64,000 nt of DNA from Nitrincola tibetensis (lineage in GTDB: Bacteria > Pseudomonadota > Gammaproteobacteria > Pseudomonadales > Balneatricaceae): positions 250,540 to 314,539 of the forward strand of contig NZ_QKRX01000003.1 of the NCBI RefSeq assembly GCF_003284585.1, given 5' to 3'. Position numbers and translations under genes: made by a program. The first letter of the stretch is position 1. Each line of letters starts with the position of its first letter. The notes under the pieces were generated by a model. The model ran no database searches. It saw nothing but the letters and a program-made list of their open reading frames with translations, and was not told the origin of the DNA. Shown here piece after piece: positions 8,471 to 16,810 of the stretch.

Positions 8471-9559
8471 ATGTTTGAAGGTATCCGACACTTGCACAAA
8501 CGAAAGATAGGCATTTGGTTAATCTCAGGCCTATTGCCTGTTTTTACATCTATCGCGCTCTTATTGTTCACTGACTTTCATCATCATATCAAGCTGTTGC
8601 TTCTTTTATTGTGTGTGTTGTTGGTGGCCGTCAAGCAGGGATTAGGCCCTGCTTTATGTACCGCAATTGTCAGTTTGCTGTGTTTTAATTATTTATTTAC
8701 TGAGCCCAAGTTCACCTTGGTGATGAATGAAACTGAGGACATGCTCGCATTAGGTGTTTTTTTATTCGTAGCCCTTATGATTGGACAACAAACTCAGCAG
8801 CTACGTAAGCGCATAGAACAAGAAGCTGCGACACAGCAGGCGCTTCAACGTGTTGAAATTGAAAAAGATCGAGAGGTCCTTCGCTCTGCGTTAATGAGTT
8901 CCTTGTCTCATGATTTAAAAACCCCATTAGTAACGATGATTGGGGCGACATCTTCTCTGCTTGAATTGAAAAATAGCCTATCTGAAGAGGATAAGCATGA
9001 ACTCTTGTCCTCGGTTATGTCCGAAGCTCAACGTTTGGAGCGCTACATCCAAAATCTGCTTGATATGACGCGCCTTGGCTATGGCGGTTTATCAATCGAT
9101 CGGCAATCGATTGCCTTGGTTGATATTTTACAGGTGCTAAGGGCACGCGTACTCAAGCGTTTTCCTGAGGCCAATATTGTGCTTTCAGGTCTGGCATCGC
9201 TGCCGGAAGTGAACGTTCATCCTGCTTTGATTGAACAGGCTTTGTATAATTTGACCGAAAATGCGGTCAAATTTTCTCCTGAAAAAGAAGAGATTCAAGT
9301 GAGGTGCCACTCAAATGATGATTGGGTTGTGATCGATATCCTAGATAAAGGCCCGGGAATTCCTGAAGAGTTGCGTGAGAGCGCGTTTGATTTTTTTAAC
9401 ACGCTCGGCAGAGGGGATCAACATCATGCAGGTGAGGGGTTAGGTTTAGCAATCGCTAAAGGAATGATTGGCGCGCATGGCGGACAATTGATGATTCTTG
9501 ACCCCCTTAACTCGGAACACGGGACATGCATGCGCGTTATGTTGCCTATTGCTGGATAA
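8471..9559 (+). CDS. KdpD-like sensor histidine kinase, short form
   Basis: Membrane histidine kinase of 362 residues. Residues about 15-105 form a DUF4118-like block of closely spaced membrane helices as in the middle of KdpD, followed by HisKA with the phospho-acceptor H147 in SHDLKTP, then an HATPase domain with N, G1 (DKGPGIP) and G2 (GEGLGLA) boxes. It lacks the about 400-residue N-terminal KdpD and universal-stress domains of E. coli KdpD. GGAG lies before the ATG. It pairs with the response regulator seven bases downstream and is convergent with ktrBA, so a role in potassium or osmotic sensing is likely. Confidence 0.85.
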   Translation: MFEGIRHLHKRKIGIWLISGLLPVFTSIALLLFTDFHHHIKLLLLLLCVLLVAVKQGLGPALCTAIVSLLCFNYLFTEPKFTLVMNETEDMLALGVFLFVALMIGQQTQQLRKRIEQEAATQQALQRVEIEKDREVLRSALMSSLSHDLKTPLVTMIGATSSLLELKNSLSEEDKHELLSSVMSEAQRLERYIQNLLDMTRLGYGGLSIDRQSIALVDILQVLRARVLKRFPEANIVLSGLASLPEVNVHPALIEQALYNLTENAVKFSPEKEEIQVRCHSNDDWVVIDILDKGPGIPEELRESAFDFFNTLGRGDQHHAGEGLGLAIAKGMIGAHGGQLMILDPLNSEHGTCMRVMLPIAG

Positions 9560-9565
9560 ATAAAG

Positions 9566-10246
9566 ATGTCTAAAATTTTGATTGTCGATGATGAGTCACA
9601 GATCATTAAATTCTTGAGCATTAGTCTCAAATCACAAGGCTATGATATTGCCATTGCACAAACTGGTCAGGAAGCGATTGCCCAAGTCGGCTTGGGTAAT
9701 CCTGATGTTGTCTTGCTGGACTTGGGGCTGCCGGATCTTGATGGACAGCATGTCTTGCAGTCGATTCGGGAGTTCAGCCAGATACCGGTGATCGTGTTGT
9801 CGGTTCGTAATCAAGAATCGGACAAGGTGAAGGCTTTGGATGCGGGAGCCAACGATTATGTTGTTAAACCGTTTAGCGTGCCGGAGCTTTTGGCTAGAAT
9901 ACGAATTCAATTACGCTCTACACCTATCTCAGCCTCGAGCTTTGAATGTAAAGGGCTTTCTATTCATTATGCACAACGGCGTGTCACGTATTTAGGCCGC
10001 GATATACGCTTGTCTAAAAAAGAGTATGCTTTGCTTTGCTGTCTAAGTGAGAATCCTGGAAGTGTGATGACGCAGTCACAGCTCATGCAACGCATTTGGG
10101 GTAAGTCGCATTCAGACGACACACATTATCTGCGCATTTTAGTTGCTCGTCTTCGCGCCCGTTTGGGAGAAGATGCTAATCAGCCGAGTTTAATCGAAAC
10201 GCTTCCGGGCATAGGGTATCGGCTGATTAGTGATTATTTTTTTTAG
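9566..10246 (+). CDS. KdpE-like OmpR-family response regulator
   Basis: Response regulator of 226 residues. The receiver domain has acidic VDDE at 7-10, phospho-acceptor D52 in LLDLGLPDLDG and the lysine of VVKPF. The C-terminal half is an OmpR/PhoB winged helix (LSKKEYALL through LPGIGYRL). Sequence style and its kinase partner match KdpE. Its targets are probably potassium uptake genes, the nearest being ktrBA. No kdpFABC pump is present in this window. Confidence 0.87.
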   Translation: MSKILIVDDESQIIKFLSISLKSQGYDIAIAQTGQEAIAQVGLGNPDVVLLDLGLPDLDGQHVLQSIREFSQIPVIVLSVRNQESDKVKALDAGANDYVVKPFSVPELLARIRIQLRSTPISASSFECKGLSIHYAQRRVTYLGRDIRLSKKEYALLCCLSENPGSVMTQSQLMQRIWGKSHSDDTHYLRILVARLRARLGEDANQPSLIETLPGIGYRLISDYFF

Positions 10247-10263
10247 CAAAACTCCGCGTAAAC

Positions 10264-10283
10264 CCTCGCCCACTCGGGCGGGG
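10264..10283 (+). terminator. GC hairpin between convergent kdpE-like gene and ktrB
   Basis: CTCGCCC and GGGCGGG form a seven-pair stem (one G-T pair) with a four-base loop directly after the regulator gene and just before the ktrB stop. There is little T-run. It closely resembles the hairpin at 5334. Confidence 0.4.
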
Positions 10284-10288
10284 AGCAG

Positions 10289-11614
10289 TCACCCTAAAGC
10301 AATGCGACCGCCTGCATAACGAATGGGTCTTTCAGGGCGGCTTGCGAGTGCTGTAAAGAGTAAGACAGGTGAAACCTTTCCAATCAGCATCACACAAATG
10401 ATTAAAAGCTTGGAGGCTATTTGTAGATCACCAGTAAGACCCAGTGAAAGACCCACTGTGCCGAGAGCTGATACGACCTCAAAAATGACCACTAATGGGG
10501 CCTGCTCGGGTTCTAATGCGAGCAATAGAATACAAATGCCTGTTAAGAGTGCCAGTGTCAGAATTAGAATGCCAGAGGCCCTTAATAAATGTTCAACGTC
10601 GAGGGTTCGACCCAACAGGCGTGTAGAGTCTCTACCTTGTAGTACCGCGAATAGGCCCGTCAAAAGTAAAATAAAGGTGGTGAGTCGTATCCCACCTGCA
10701 GTTGAACCCGGCCCAGCCCCTATGACCATATTGATCATCATAAACACATGGCTTGCATGGCTCATTTCATTTAAATCGATTGAATTGAAGCCCGCTGTTC
10801 GTGTTGTCGCTGCTTGAAAAAAGGCTGAGGTAATGCGATTAAGTCCTGAGCCTAAACTTGAAGCGTTACGCTCGAACAAAAGCAAAGCTAGAGTCCCCAG
10901 TATCAGAAGAAAAAGGGTACCGTATATCATTAGGCGGCTGTGGATACTGAGGCGCTTTTGAGGTGTCATGAGTTCGTAAATGACAATAAATCCCATACCG
11001 CCAGTAATTAAGGCGAGGGCATGAATCCAGACGACCCAATTTCCACCACTGACGTCTATGAGCGAGTCAGAAAAAATCGCGAAGCCTGCATTGTTGAAGG
11101 CTGAGACTGCATGAAATGCCGCGTAGCCAATGCCTTGACGCCAGCCAAACTCTGGAATCCAAAAACAAGCAAGCAATAGGCTCACGATAAGGGTTGTGAT
11201 TAGACTAAAAATAACAACAAAGCGCACCAGTCTAAAAACAGAAATACTTTCGTTAATTTGATTGGAGGCCCCTAGGGTCGACTGTTGGCGCAATGAAATA
11301 AATCGATGCCTTCCTAGCAGTACCAAGGTTCCTGTGAGCATGTATCCTAGTCCGCCCGCTTGAATCAGTAGGGCAATGACGATTTGACCAAACGCTGTAA
11401 AATCCGATCCCGTATCTAAGGTAACAAGGCCCGTTACGGTGATGGCAGATACCGCCGTAAAATAAAGGTCTAAAAAACCAGCGTCTTGGGTTCGGCTGAT
11501 TGGAAGTGTCAGTAGTGCTCCCCCTAGGAGTGACCCTGCCGTAAAAAAAATGAACAGGGCACCACCTGCAGACCCCCAAAAACCAGAGCGGCTTACGACA
11601 GAAGAGTTGGCCAT
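10289..11614 (-). CDS. ktrB: KtrB/TrkH family potassium transporter membrane subunit
   Basis: Potassium channel-like transporter of 441 residues with the fourfold M1-P-M2 arrangement. Selectivity-filter loops are visible around AVSAITVTGL, NNAGFAIFS, TTRTAGFN and SALGTVGLS, and the gating-loop region GPGSTAGGIR is present. Length and motifs fit KtrB rather than the longer TrkH. A GGGAGGG ribosome site lies before the ATG. The start overlaps the end of ktrA by 22 bases, so the two are one operon with ktrA first. Together they form a sodium-dependent, nucleotide-gated potassium uptake system. Confidence 0.9.
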   Translation of the reverse strand: MANSSVVSRSGFWGSAGGALFIFFTAGSLLGGALLTLPISRTQDAGFLDLYFTAVSAITVTGLVTLDTGSDFTAFGQIVIALLIQAGGLGYMLTGTLVLLGRHRFISLRQQSTLGASNQINESISVFRLVRFVVIFSLITTLIVSLLLACFWIPEFGWRQGIGYAAFHAVSAFNNAGFAIFSDSLIDVSGGNWVVWIHALALITGGMGFIVIYELMTPQKRLSIHSRLMIYGTLFLLILGTLALLLFERNASSLGSGLNRITSAFFQAATTRTAGFNSIDLNEMSHASHVFMMINMVIGAGPGSTAGGIRLTTFILLLTGLFAVLQGRDSTRLLGRTLDVEHLLRASGILILTLALLTGICILLLALEPEQAPLVVIFEVVSALGTVGLSLGLTGDLQIASKLLIICVMLIGKVSPVLLFTALASRPERPIRYAGGRIALG

Positions 11615-12252
11615 GTAAAACCCTCCCTTGTTCTACTCATAACTAAAACTTTATCCCCTGGGTAAAAGCGACTTGGGATCTCGCGAGCCATTTCAAACTC
11701 CGTTTGCTTTTTGAGCTTAATCGCAAGAAGAATCAAATCTTGTGATTTGATTGTGGACATAAATGAACGCTGCTCAACTATATTGACAATTTTTATTTCG
11801 GCAACGTATTGATTTTCTGTTAGTTGCATCTGTTGTAGCATGTCAGGGTGTCTAAGATGTCTGCCGGCTCTCCGCCCCATTTCCTCTTCAGGGCTAATGA
11901 CCTTTTGAACCCCCATTCTTGATACTAATGCGGCATGATAACGATCTTGTACTTTACACCAGAGGTTTTTCACACCCGCCTCTTGCAGAAGTATGACGGC
12001 CATCATGCTGTTTTTGATATCACTCCCGATAGCGACGATCACGGTTGAAAACTGCTGCCAATCAATGGCTGAAATCGCTTTAGGGTTGGTGCAGTCGGCA
12101 ATAATCGCTTCACTGACTTGGTCGGCAATGTCATTGACTAGCGACTCATTGCGATCGATAGCAAGCACTTCGATGCTGTTTTTCTGAGCTTCAGTTGCTA
12201 ATGCTTGGCCAAATCGGCCTAGGCCTATGACAGCGATACGGTTGCGTTTCAT
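11593..12252 (-). CDS. ktrA: KtrA/TrkA potassium uptake regulatory subunit (RCK)
   Basis: Cytoplasmic regulator of 219 residues. It begins with a Rossmann nucleotide fold (AVIGLGRFGQAL) for NAD or ATP/ADP binding, followed by a TrkA-C domain. The open frame continues upstream to 12360, but an AGGAG places translation at the ATG 12252, which gives the standard KtrA N-terminus MKRNRIAVIG and family length. It gates KtrB, encoded immediately downstream with an overlap. The convergent KdpDE-like pair is a plausible regulator. Confidence 0.9.
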   Translation of the reverse strand: MKRNRIAVIGLGRFGQALATEAQKNSIEVLAIDRNESLVNDIADQVSEAIIADCTNPKAISAIDWQQFSTVIVAIGSDIKNSMMAVILLQEAGVKNLWCKVQDRYHAALVSRMGVQKVISPEEEMGRRAGRHLRHPDMLQQMQLTENQYVAEIKIVNIVEQRSFMSTIKSQDLILLAIKLKKQTEFEMAREIPSRFYPGDKVLVMSRTREGFTWPTLLS

Positions 12253-12577
12253 TGTGTGCATACTCCTAATGATCAGAGAGTTAACTCTACTCCGAATGCC
12301 CGTCACATCTCTGTTGTTAAAAAAGGCGATTCGCGTAACAAAAGCGTAAAATTTTTCCACTTGGCCTGTTATCTGAGGCTTATTGTTGGATCTTCTGGGC
12401 TAAGCTGCATATGGCTTAAGGAGGTGCATCGCAACAAAAGGATGATGGTTCTGGGCATTTTAGCGGCGGCGTTATTTAGGCAGTGGGTGGGGTGATATTA
12501 CGTGTTACTATAGATGCGATTCGTTTAAACCGATTAAATGAGTGTTTTAGTCCTGTCTTTCACAAGGAGCGTTATCT
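12253..12577. other. Intergenic region between divergent ktrA and nfeD
   Basis: About 325 bases between two divergent operons, so promoters for both are expected here. I see no confident gene, RNA or clear repeat. An 80-codon frame inside it has no family features and no good ribosome site. Confidence 0.5.
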
Positions 12578-13024
12578 ATGAGTGTTGCGATTATTTGGAT
12601 TATCGTCGGTGTGGTGCTGATTTTAACTGAATTATTGGCCACGAGTATCTTGGCGGTCTTTATCGGACTTGCCGCCATTTTTGTCGGTGTCTTAATGCAA
12701 CTGGGATGGATCGAATCCACTGCCGCACAATACACGGTGTTTGGGGTGGTCAGTCTTATCTTATTGTTTGCTGCTCGAGGTCGTTGTAAGCGTTGGTTTG
12801 TGGGCTACACCTCAGATAGCAATGAGCAGCCGAGTCAGTTGAAACAAGACATAGGCAATCGTGTGACTGTGATTGCTGACTTTAATCAAGGTGCAGGACG
12901 TGTGATTTTAAATGGTGTGCAGTGGGATGCGCTGTCTAAAGATGATTTAAAAGCGGGCGATGTCGCTTGGGTTTTATCGAATGATGGCATTCACCTCAAT
13001 GTGACTAAGCAGTCTCCTCAGTAA
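12578..13024 (+). CDS. nfeD: NfeD-like membrane protein
   Basis: Protein of 148 residues of the short NfeD type: two or three N-terminal membrane helices (residues about 3-65) and a C-terminal OB-fold beta domain (about 90-145, with GRVILNGVQWDA). NfeD proteins are encoded next to SPFH proteins and help organise or regulate them at the membrane. AAGGAG lies before the ATG. The next gene begins 41 bases later and encodes the SPFH partner. Confidence 0.87.
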   Translation: MSVAIIWIIVGVVLILTELLATSILAVFIGLAAIFVGVLMQLGWIESTAAQYTVFGVVSLILLFAARGRCKRWFVGYTSDSNEQPSQLKQDIGNRVTVIADFNQGAGRVILNGVQWDALSKDDLKAGDVAWVLSNDGIHLNVTKQSPQ

Positions 13025-13065
13025 CCTTTTCTAACCCGATTTAACCTTAACAAGGAATTGTAACA

Positions 13066-13986
13066 ATGACTGATATTAATATTTTAGCGATAGGCTTCGC
13101 AATTGCGGTGGTGATCACCATCTTTAAAACGGCCCGAATAGTGCCTCAGAAAAGCAACTTTGTGGTTGAGCGTCTTGGTAAATATTCACGCACGTTAGAT
13201 TCTGGATTCCATCTGTTGATTCCTTTTATCGACAAAGTGGCTTACATCCATACCTTAAAAGAAGAAGTAATTGATGTTACGCGTCAAACCTGTGTGACTA
13301 GGGACAACATTCAGGTAGGCATCGACGGAATTTTATACTTGCAAGTCGTTGATCCACATAAGGCAAGCTATGGTATCAATGACTATCGCTATGCCGCTTC
13401 TCAGTTGGCTCAAACCACCATGCGTTCGGTCATAGGCCAAACCGATCTGGATAAAACCTTTGAAGAGCGGGCGAAGATCAACGAGGAAGTGGTAAAAGCA
13501 CTTGATGAAGCCGCTTACCCTTGGGGTGTGAAAGTGCTTCGTTATGAAATTTCAGATATTGAATTGCCAGCCAGCATTAAAGATGCGCTTGAACAGCAAA
13601 TGCGTGCGGAGCGTGAACGTCGTGCGGCGATTGCTAAGTCTGAAGGTGAGCGTCAGTCGATGATTAATGTCTCTGAAGGTCAAAAACAAGAGGTGATCAA
13701 CCTCTCAGAAGCCGACAAAATGCGTCAAATTAATGAGGCAGAGGGTCGGGCACGTGAGATTGAGTTGATTGCGATTGCAACGGCAGAAGGTATACGTCAA
13801 ATCGCGGATGCGATTCAGCAGCCGGGCGGACAAAATGCGGTGAATCTGCGCGTGGCTGAGCAGTATGTGAAAGAGTTTGGTAATCTGGCGAAAACCAATA
13901 ACACCATGATTGTGCCAGCTGAGTTGGCGAATATCGGCGGAGCTGTTGCCGGATTGACGGAAATCCTAAAAAACGCAAAAGGCTAG
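13066..13986 (+). CDS. SPFH/band 7 (stomatin-like, QmcA type) membrane protein
   Basis: Stomatin/paraslipin-type protein of 306 residues. One N-terminal membrane segment (residues 5-22) is followed by the SPFH domain (RIVPQKSNFVVERLGKY onward, with the typical TCVTRDNIQVGIDG stretch), then a charged coiled-coil-forming region rich in ERQ/EAD repeats (about 180-245) for oligomerisation. Such proteins form ring-like scaffolds in membrane microdomains and influence protease and membrane quality control. It forms a two-gene operon with nfeD and is followed by a strong terminator. Confidence 0.9.
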   Translation: MTDINILAIGFAIAVVITIFKTARIVPQKSNFVVERLGKYSRTLDSGFHLLIPFIDKVAYIHTLKEEVIDVTRQTCVTRDNIQVGIDGILYLQVVDPHKASYGINDYRYAASQLAQTTMRSVIGQTDLDKTFEERAKINEEVVKALDEAAYPWGVKVLRYEISDIELPASIKDALEQQMRAERERRAAIAKSEGERQSMINVSEGQKQEVINLSEADKMRQINEAEGRAREIELIAIATAEGIRQIADAIQQPGGQNAVNLRVAEQYVKEFGNLAKTNNTMIVPAELANIGGAVAGLTEILKNAKG

Positions 13987-14022
13987 TCAACTAGGTTGTA
14001 GACTAAGCGCATACGCTATTTA

Positions 14023-14057
14023 AGCCCCCAGTGGTTTCACTCACCCTGGGGGCTTTT
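14023..14057 (+). terminator. Rho-independent terminator after SPFH gene
   Basis: A nine-base perfect stem AGCCCCCAG / CTGGGGGCT (14023-14031 and 14046-14054) is followed by TTT. It ends the nfeD-SPFH operon. Confidence 0.88.
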
Positions 14058-14094
14058 GAGTTGAGTCTGAGTGATTCAGGAGTCAAACCCACGT

Positions 14095-14970
14095 ATGTTA
14101 TGGATTCCCTTCACGATTTTCGCTGCTTTTATGCAGTCTCTGCGTAACGCTTTCCAAAAACGTTTAAGCCTAGAGGTCAGTTCAACTGGCGTGACCTTGG
14201 CGCGTTTTATTTATGCGAGCCCTTTAGCGGCTTTATATCTGATTGCGCTCTATCAGTTTGGTGAAGCCGATGCCCCCGTCTTTTCTCAAGGCTATGTGGG
14301 GTTGGTTTTATTAGCTTCTTTGGCGCAAATTGCAGCCACTGTGCTGATGGTGATGCTCTTTAAACGCCGCAATTATGCAATCGGGGTTGGTCTTGCCAAA
14401 AGCGAAGCTGTGATTGCTGCCGTGCTAGGTGCACTCTTTTTTAGCGCACTCTTGAGCCCCTTGGCTTGGTTGGGCGTGCTGATTGGTGGCGTTGCAATTT
14501 GGTTAATGGCAAATCCATCCTCGTTTAAAATGATTTCAGTATCGACGTTGGTTACAGGCTTGGGCAGTGGTTTATGTTTTGCGCTGACGACACTTTGGGT
14601 CCGTGAAGCCAGTTTGCTCTTAGGACTTCCTTTTTTACACAGTGCGGCTTGGGTATTGCTGAGCGTAATCGTGACTCAAACGCTGATGCTATTGGTTTGG
14701 GTCGTGTGGCGTGAGCCCGAAACCTTAGTTGCACTTTGGCAGCGCCCAAAACTCACAGGCATTATCAGTATCTGCAGCTTTTTTGGCTCTTTGGGCTGGT
14801 TTACAGCGATGAGTCTGGAAACCGTTGCCATGGTTAAAACGCTTGGGCAAGTTGAAATCATTTTCACGCTGATTATCTCGGCGTTCTGGTTTAAAGAATC
14901 CCTTAGCCGACGTGATTTGATAGGGTTAGTGCTGATAGTGATGGGTGCGCTCTGCGTGATTTTGGCCTAA
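14095..14970 (+). CDS. EamA/DMT family transporter
   Basis: Integral membrane protein of 291 residues with about ten hydrophobic helices in two homologous halves, the EamA (drug/metabolite transporter) architecture. Residues SEAVIAAVLGALFF in the first half and LGQVEIIFTLIISAFWFKE in the second are the typical repeat ends. A GTG at 14071 is also open, but the ATG at 14095 has AGGAG upstream (somewhat wide spacing) and the usual short N-terminus. Substrate cannot be predicted. Confidence 0.82.
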   Translation: MLWIPFTIFAAFMQSLRNAFQKRLSLEVSSTGVTLARFIYASPLAALYLIALYQFGEADAPVFSQGYVGLVLLASLAQIAATVLMVMLFKRRNYAIGVGLAKSEAVIAAVLGALFFSALLSPLAWLGVLIGGVAIWLMANPSSFKMISVSTLVTGLGSGLCFALTTLWVREASLLLGLPFLHSAAWVLLSVIVTQTLMLLVWVVWREPETLVALWQRPKLTGIISICSFFGSLGWFTAMSLETVAMVKTLGQVEIIFTLIISAFWFKESLSRRDLIGLVLIVMGALCVILA

Positions 14971-14975
14971 TAAAT

Positions 14976-14999
14976 AAACGTATAAAAAATACGTTTTTA
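14976..14999 (+). terminator. AT-rich hairpin terminator after EamA gene
   Basis: AAACGTAT and ATACGTTT form an eight-pair stem with a five-base A loop, followed by TTAATTTT. It begins a few bases after the transporter stop. Confidence 0.6.
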
Positions 15000-15115
15000 A
15001 TTTTCTTAAAATGAACGATTATTTGATATTATGTTCTGGCTCGGCTAATTAAAACAAACAAAGTATTCGCGGCTTTGATGACTAAAAAAGCATGGTTTTC
15101 CACCAATGAGGCTGT

Positions 15116-15724
15116 ATGGAAAGAAAACGAGCGTTAGTTGATGTAGTGACCTTCTCGTCTGAGAAATCCATTGATTTTGAGGTGTTGCAACTTGTTGCGA
15201 CGGGAAGAGGTTCGATGAATGCCATTATAGGCGATGCTGATCAGCGCTTTGCCTTGTTCCATACGTCGATTGATTGGACACGAGTGGTGGTCGCGAAGCA
15301 AAACAATATTCCTGTTGGCTTTCTTGCCTTTAAGTACGGCAAGAAAGGGCCTTATGCCCCGACCTTTCGTCGATTTAACGAGGTCTTTGGTCGATGGACG
15401 GGTTGGTATCGTTATTTAATTTTTTATCTGGTCGAACATTTCTCAACAGGAAATGCATTTTATGTGTATGGCATTAAAGTGCAACCGAATCGAAGGCGTC
15501 AAGGCGTTGCGTCATCTATGCTCGACTATGTGGAGGTACTGGCCCGCACCACTTCATTGCCTTATATAGAATTGGATGTCTCTGAAACAAACACGGCCGG
15601 ACTCGAGTTGTATAAACAACGAGGTTACCAGATTGTTAAAAGCTTGAATTTGTCTTTTTTACCTAAGATTTTTAATTTTACAAAAGTCCATGTCATGCGA
15701 AAAAATCTATTGTCAAATAACTAG
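15116..15724 (+). CDS. GNAT family N-acetyltransferase
   Basis: Acyl-CoA-dependent N-acetyltransferase of 202 residues. The acetyl-CoA-binding motif A is seen as VQPNRRRQGVASSML (residues about 122-136), followed by LDVSETNTAGLELYKQRGYQ, the motif B region. The N-terminal third is less typical. The gene stands alone between the EamA transporter and the convergent racemase gene. A weak GAGG precedes the ATG. Substrate unknown. Confidence 0.78.
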   Translation: MERKRALVDVVTFSSEKSIDFEVLQLVATGRGSMNAIIGDADQRFALFHTSIDWTRVVVAKQNNIPVGFLAFKYGKKGPYAPTFRRFNEVFGRWTGWYRYLIFYLVEHFSTGNAFYVYGIKVQPNRRRQGVASSMLDYVEVLARTTSLPYIELDVSETNTAGLELYKQRGYQIVKSLNLSFLPKIFNFTKVHVMRKNLLSNN

Positions 15725-15734
15725 CTTGATAAGA

Positions 15735-16472
15735 TCAAGCTCTATTCAGTAGGTTTCCAGCCCAGCCACTATAGGTTTTTAGTAAGGGGGCTGCGTAGGC
15801 GTGGCGTTTTCCGGTTGTGAGTCCACAACGTATCAGCATTTCGGCCATTCCCACAGCCGCACTTACGCCATCAATCACAGGAATGCCTAAGGCATTTTGC
15901 AATCTTCGGGTTAAGTCAGCCATTCCGGCACAACCTAATACAATAGCGTCAGCTTGCTCATCTTTTATTGCGGCCTGACAGGCCATTAAAATGCGTTGGT
16001 AGGCATCTGATTCTGGATTATGAAGCTCCAATACGGCAATTTCCACTGCACTGACTCCACCACAATGAGCCGTCATGCCGTATTTGTGCACCAGATGCTC
16101 GCTCATGGGCAGAGTGCGTGACAGGGTGGTGACAATGCTAAATTTGTGACCTAACAAGCTAGCCGTGTGCATTGCTGCTTCAGCGATCCCAATGACTGGG
16201 ACGTTAGCCACTTCGCGTGCAGCATCTAAACCGGGATCGCCAAAGCAAGCCAAAATATGAGCCTGGCAACCCACTTTTTCCCCTTCTATTACTTGTTCGA
16301 TCACGCCAGTCGCCGCTACGAGTTCATCCAAGTATCCCTCAATCGACGCAACCCCTTCACTGGGGTGGCAAGCGCGAAGCTGTGTTTGCGGACTTGAAGT
16401 TGATTTAGCCGCTTGGTGAATACAGTCTGTCATGGAGACTGAGGTGTTAGGATTGATGAGATTTATGAACAT
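15735..16472 (-). CDS. Aspartate/glutamate/hydantoin racemase family protein
   Basis: Cofactor-independent racemase-fold protein of 245 residues. The two catalytic cysteines expected for hydantoin or allantoin racemases are C76 in LACFGDPG and C181 in VLGCAGMAD, with EAAMHTASLLG between them as in the HyuE/HpxA group. It would interconvert D and L forms of a hydantoin, allantoin or similar ring compound. It is divergent from a peptide-type ABC transporter that is followed by a GntR regulator, which suggests uptake and use of a cyclic amide or amino acid derivative. The exact substrate is unknown. Confidence 0.75.
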   Translation of the reverse strand: MFINLINPNTSVSMTDCIHQAAKSTSSPQTQLRACHPSEGVASIEGYLDELVAATGVIEQVIEGEKVGCQAHILACFGDPGLDAAREVANVPVIGIAEAAMHTASLLGHKFSIVTTLSRTLPMSEHLVHKYGMTAHCGGVSAVEIAVLELHNPESDAYQRILMACQAAIKDEQADAIVLGCAGMADLTRRLQNALGIPVIDGVSAAVGMAEMLIRCGLTTGKRHAYAAPLLKTYSGWAGNLLNRA

Positions 16473-16484
16473 GGCTTTGTAATC

Positions 16485-16494
16485 CTGTATACAA
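16485..16494. promoter_or_regulatory. Candidate GntR-family operator palindrome
   Basis: CTGTATACAA lies 13 bases upstream of the racemase ATG. TGTATACA is a perfect palindrome of the kind bound by FadR-type GntR regulators. A related TTGAATACAA stands at 16723-16732, ahead of the ABC operon promoter. The GntR gene at 22424 is the obvious candidate binder; this is inference. Confidence 0.4.
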
Positions 16495-16594
16495 TATTTG
16501 TTTTAAGATATACAAAGAAGATCAAAATTCCTAGATGTTCCCAAATAAATATTTTCATAGATTTTAGGTTTTACATCGTTTTAATAAGATTTAT

Positions 16595-16611
16595 CGCACG
16601 TTAAAGGTGCA
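16595..16611. promoter_or_regulatory. NtrC-like dyad upstream of ABC operon
   Basis: GCAC, seven bases, then GTGC within an imperfect 17-base palindrome (CGCACGT...AGGTGCA) matches the NtrC enhancer pattern. It lies about 150 bases upstream of the sigma-54 element at 16760. A second half-site GGTGCA follows near 16638. Confidence 0.5.
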
Positions 16612-16759
16612 TTTTAGTGATTTTTGTATTGGTTTGGTGCAGTTTGGTTGTGAAAAGTGATCAGAAAGGGTTTGAATGCTTCTGTAATAAGTGGGGGTGA
16701 ATAGAGCAAACGCCCGATTTTATTGAATACAATTAAAAATACAAAAATAAATACATAAA

Positions 16760-16776
16760 CTGGCACGGCCTGTGCA
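16760..16776 (+). promoter_or_regulatory. Sigma-54 promoter of the peptide-type ABC operon
   Basis: CTGGCACGGCCTGTGCA fits the -24/-12 consensus in 12 of the 13 defined positions. The invariant GG (16762-16763) and GC (16774-16775) are in exact register. Transcription would start near 16787, about 24 bases before the ATG at 16811. This also rules out the open start at 16772. Confidence 0.75.
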
Positions 16777-16810
16777 AAAGGCTCCTGTACGTTATCAAAG
16801 GAGCTTAACT

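Noticed and set aside
10323-10817. 164-codon plus-strand ORF inside ktrB
   Set aside because: It is antisense to a well-supported membrane transporter and has no domain features; it is a shadow of the ktrB reading.
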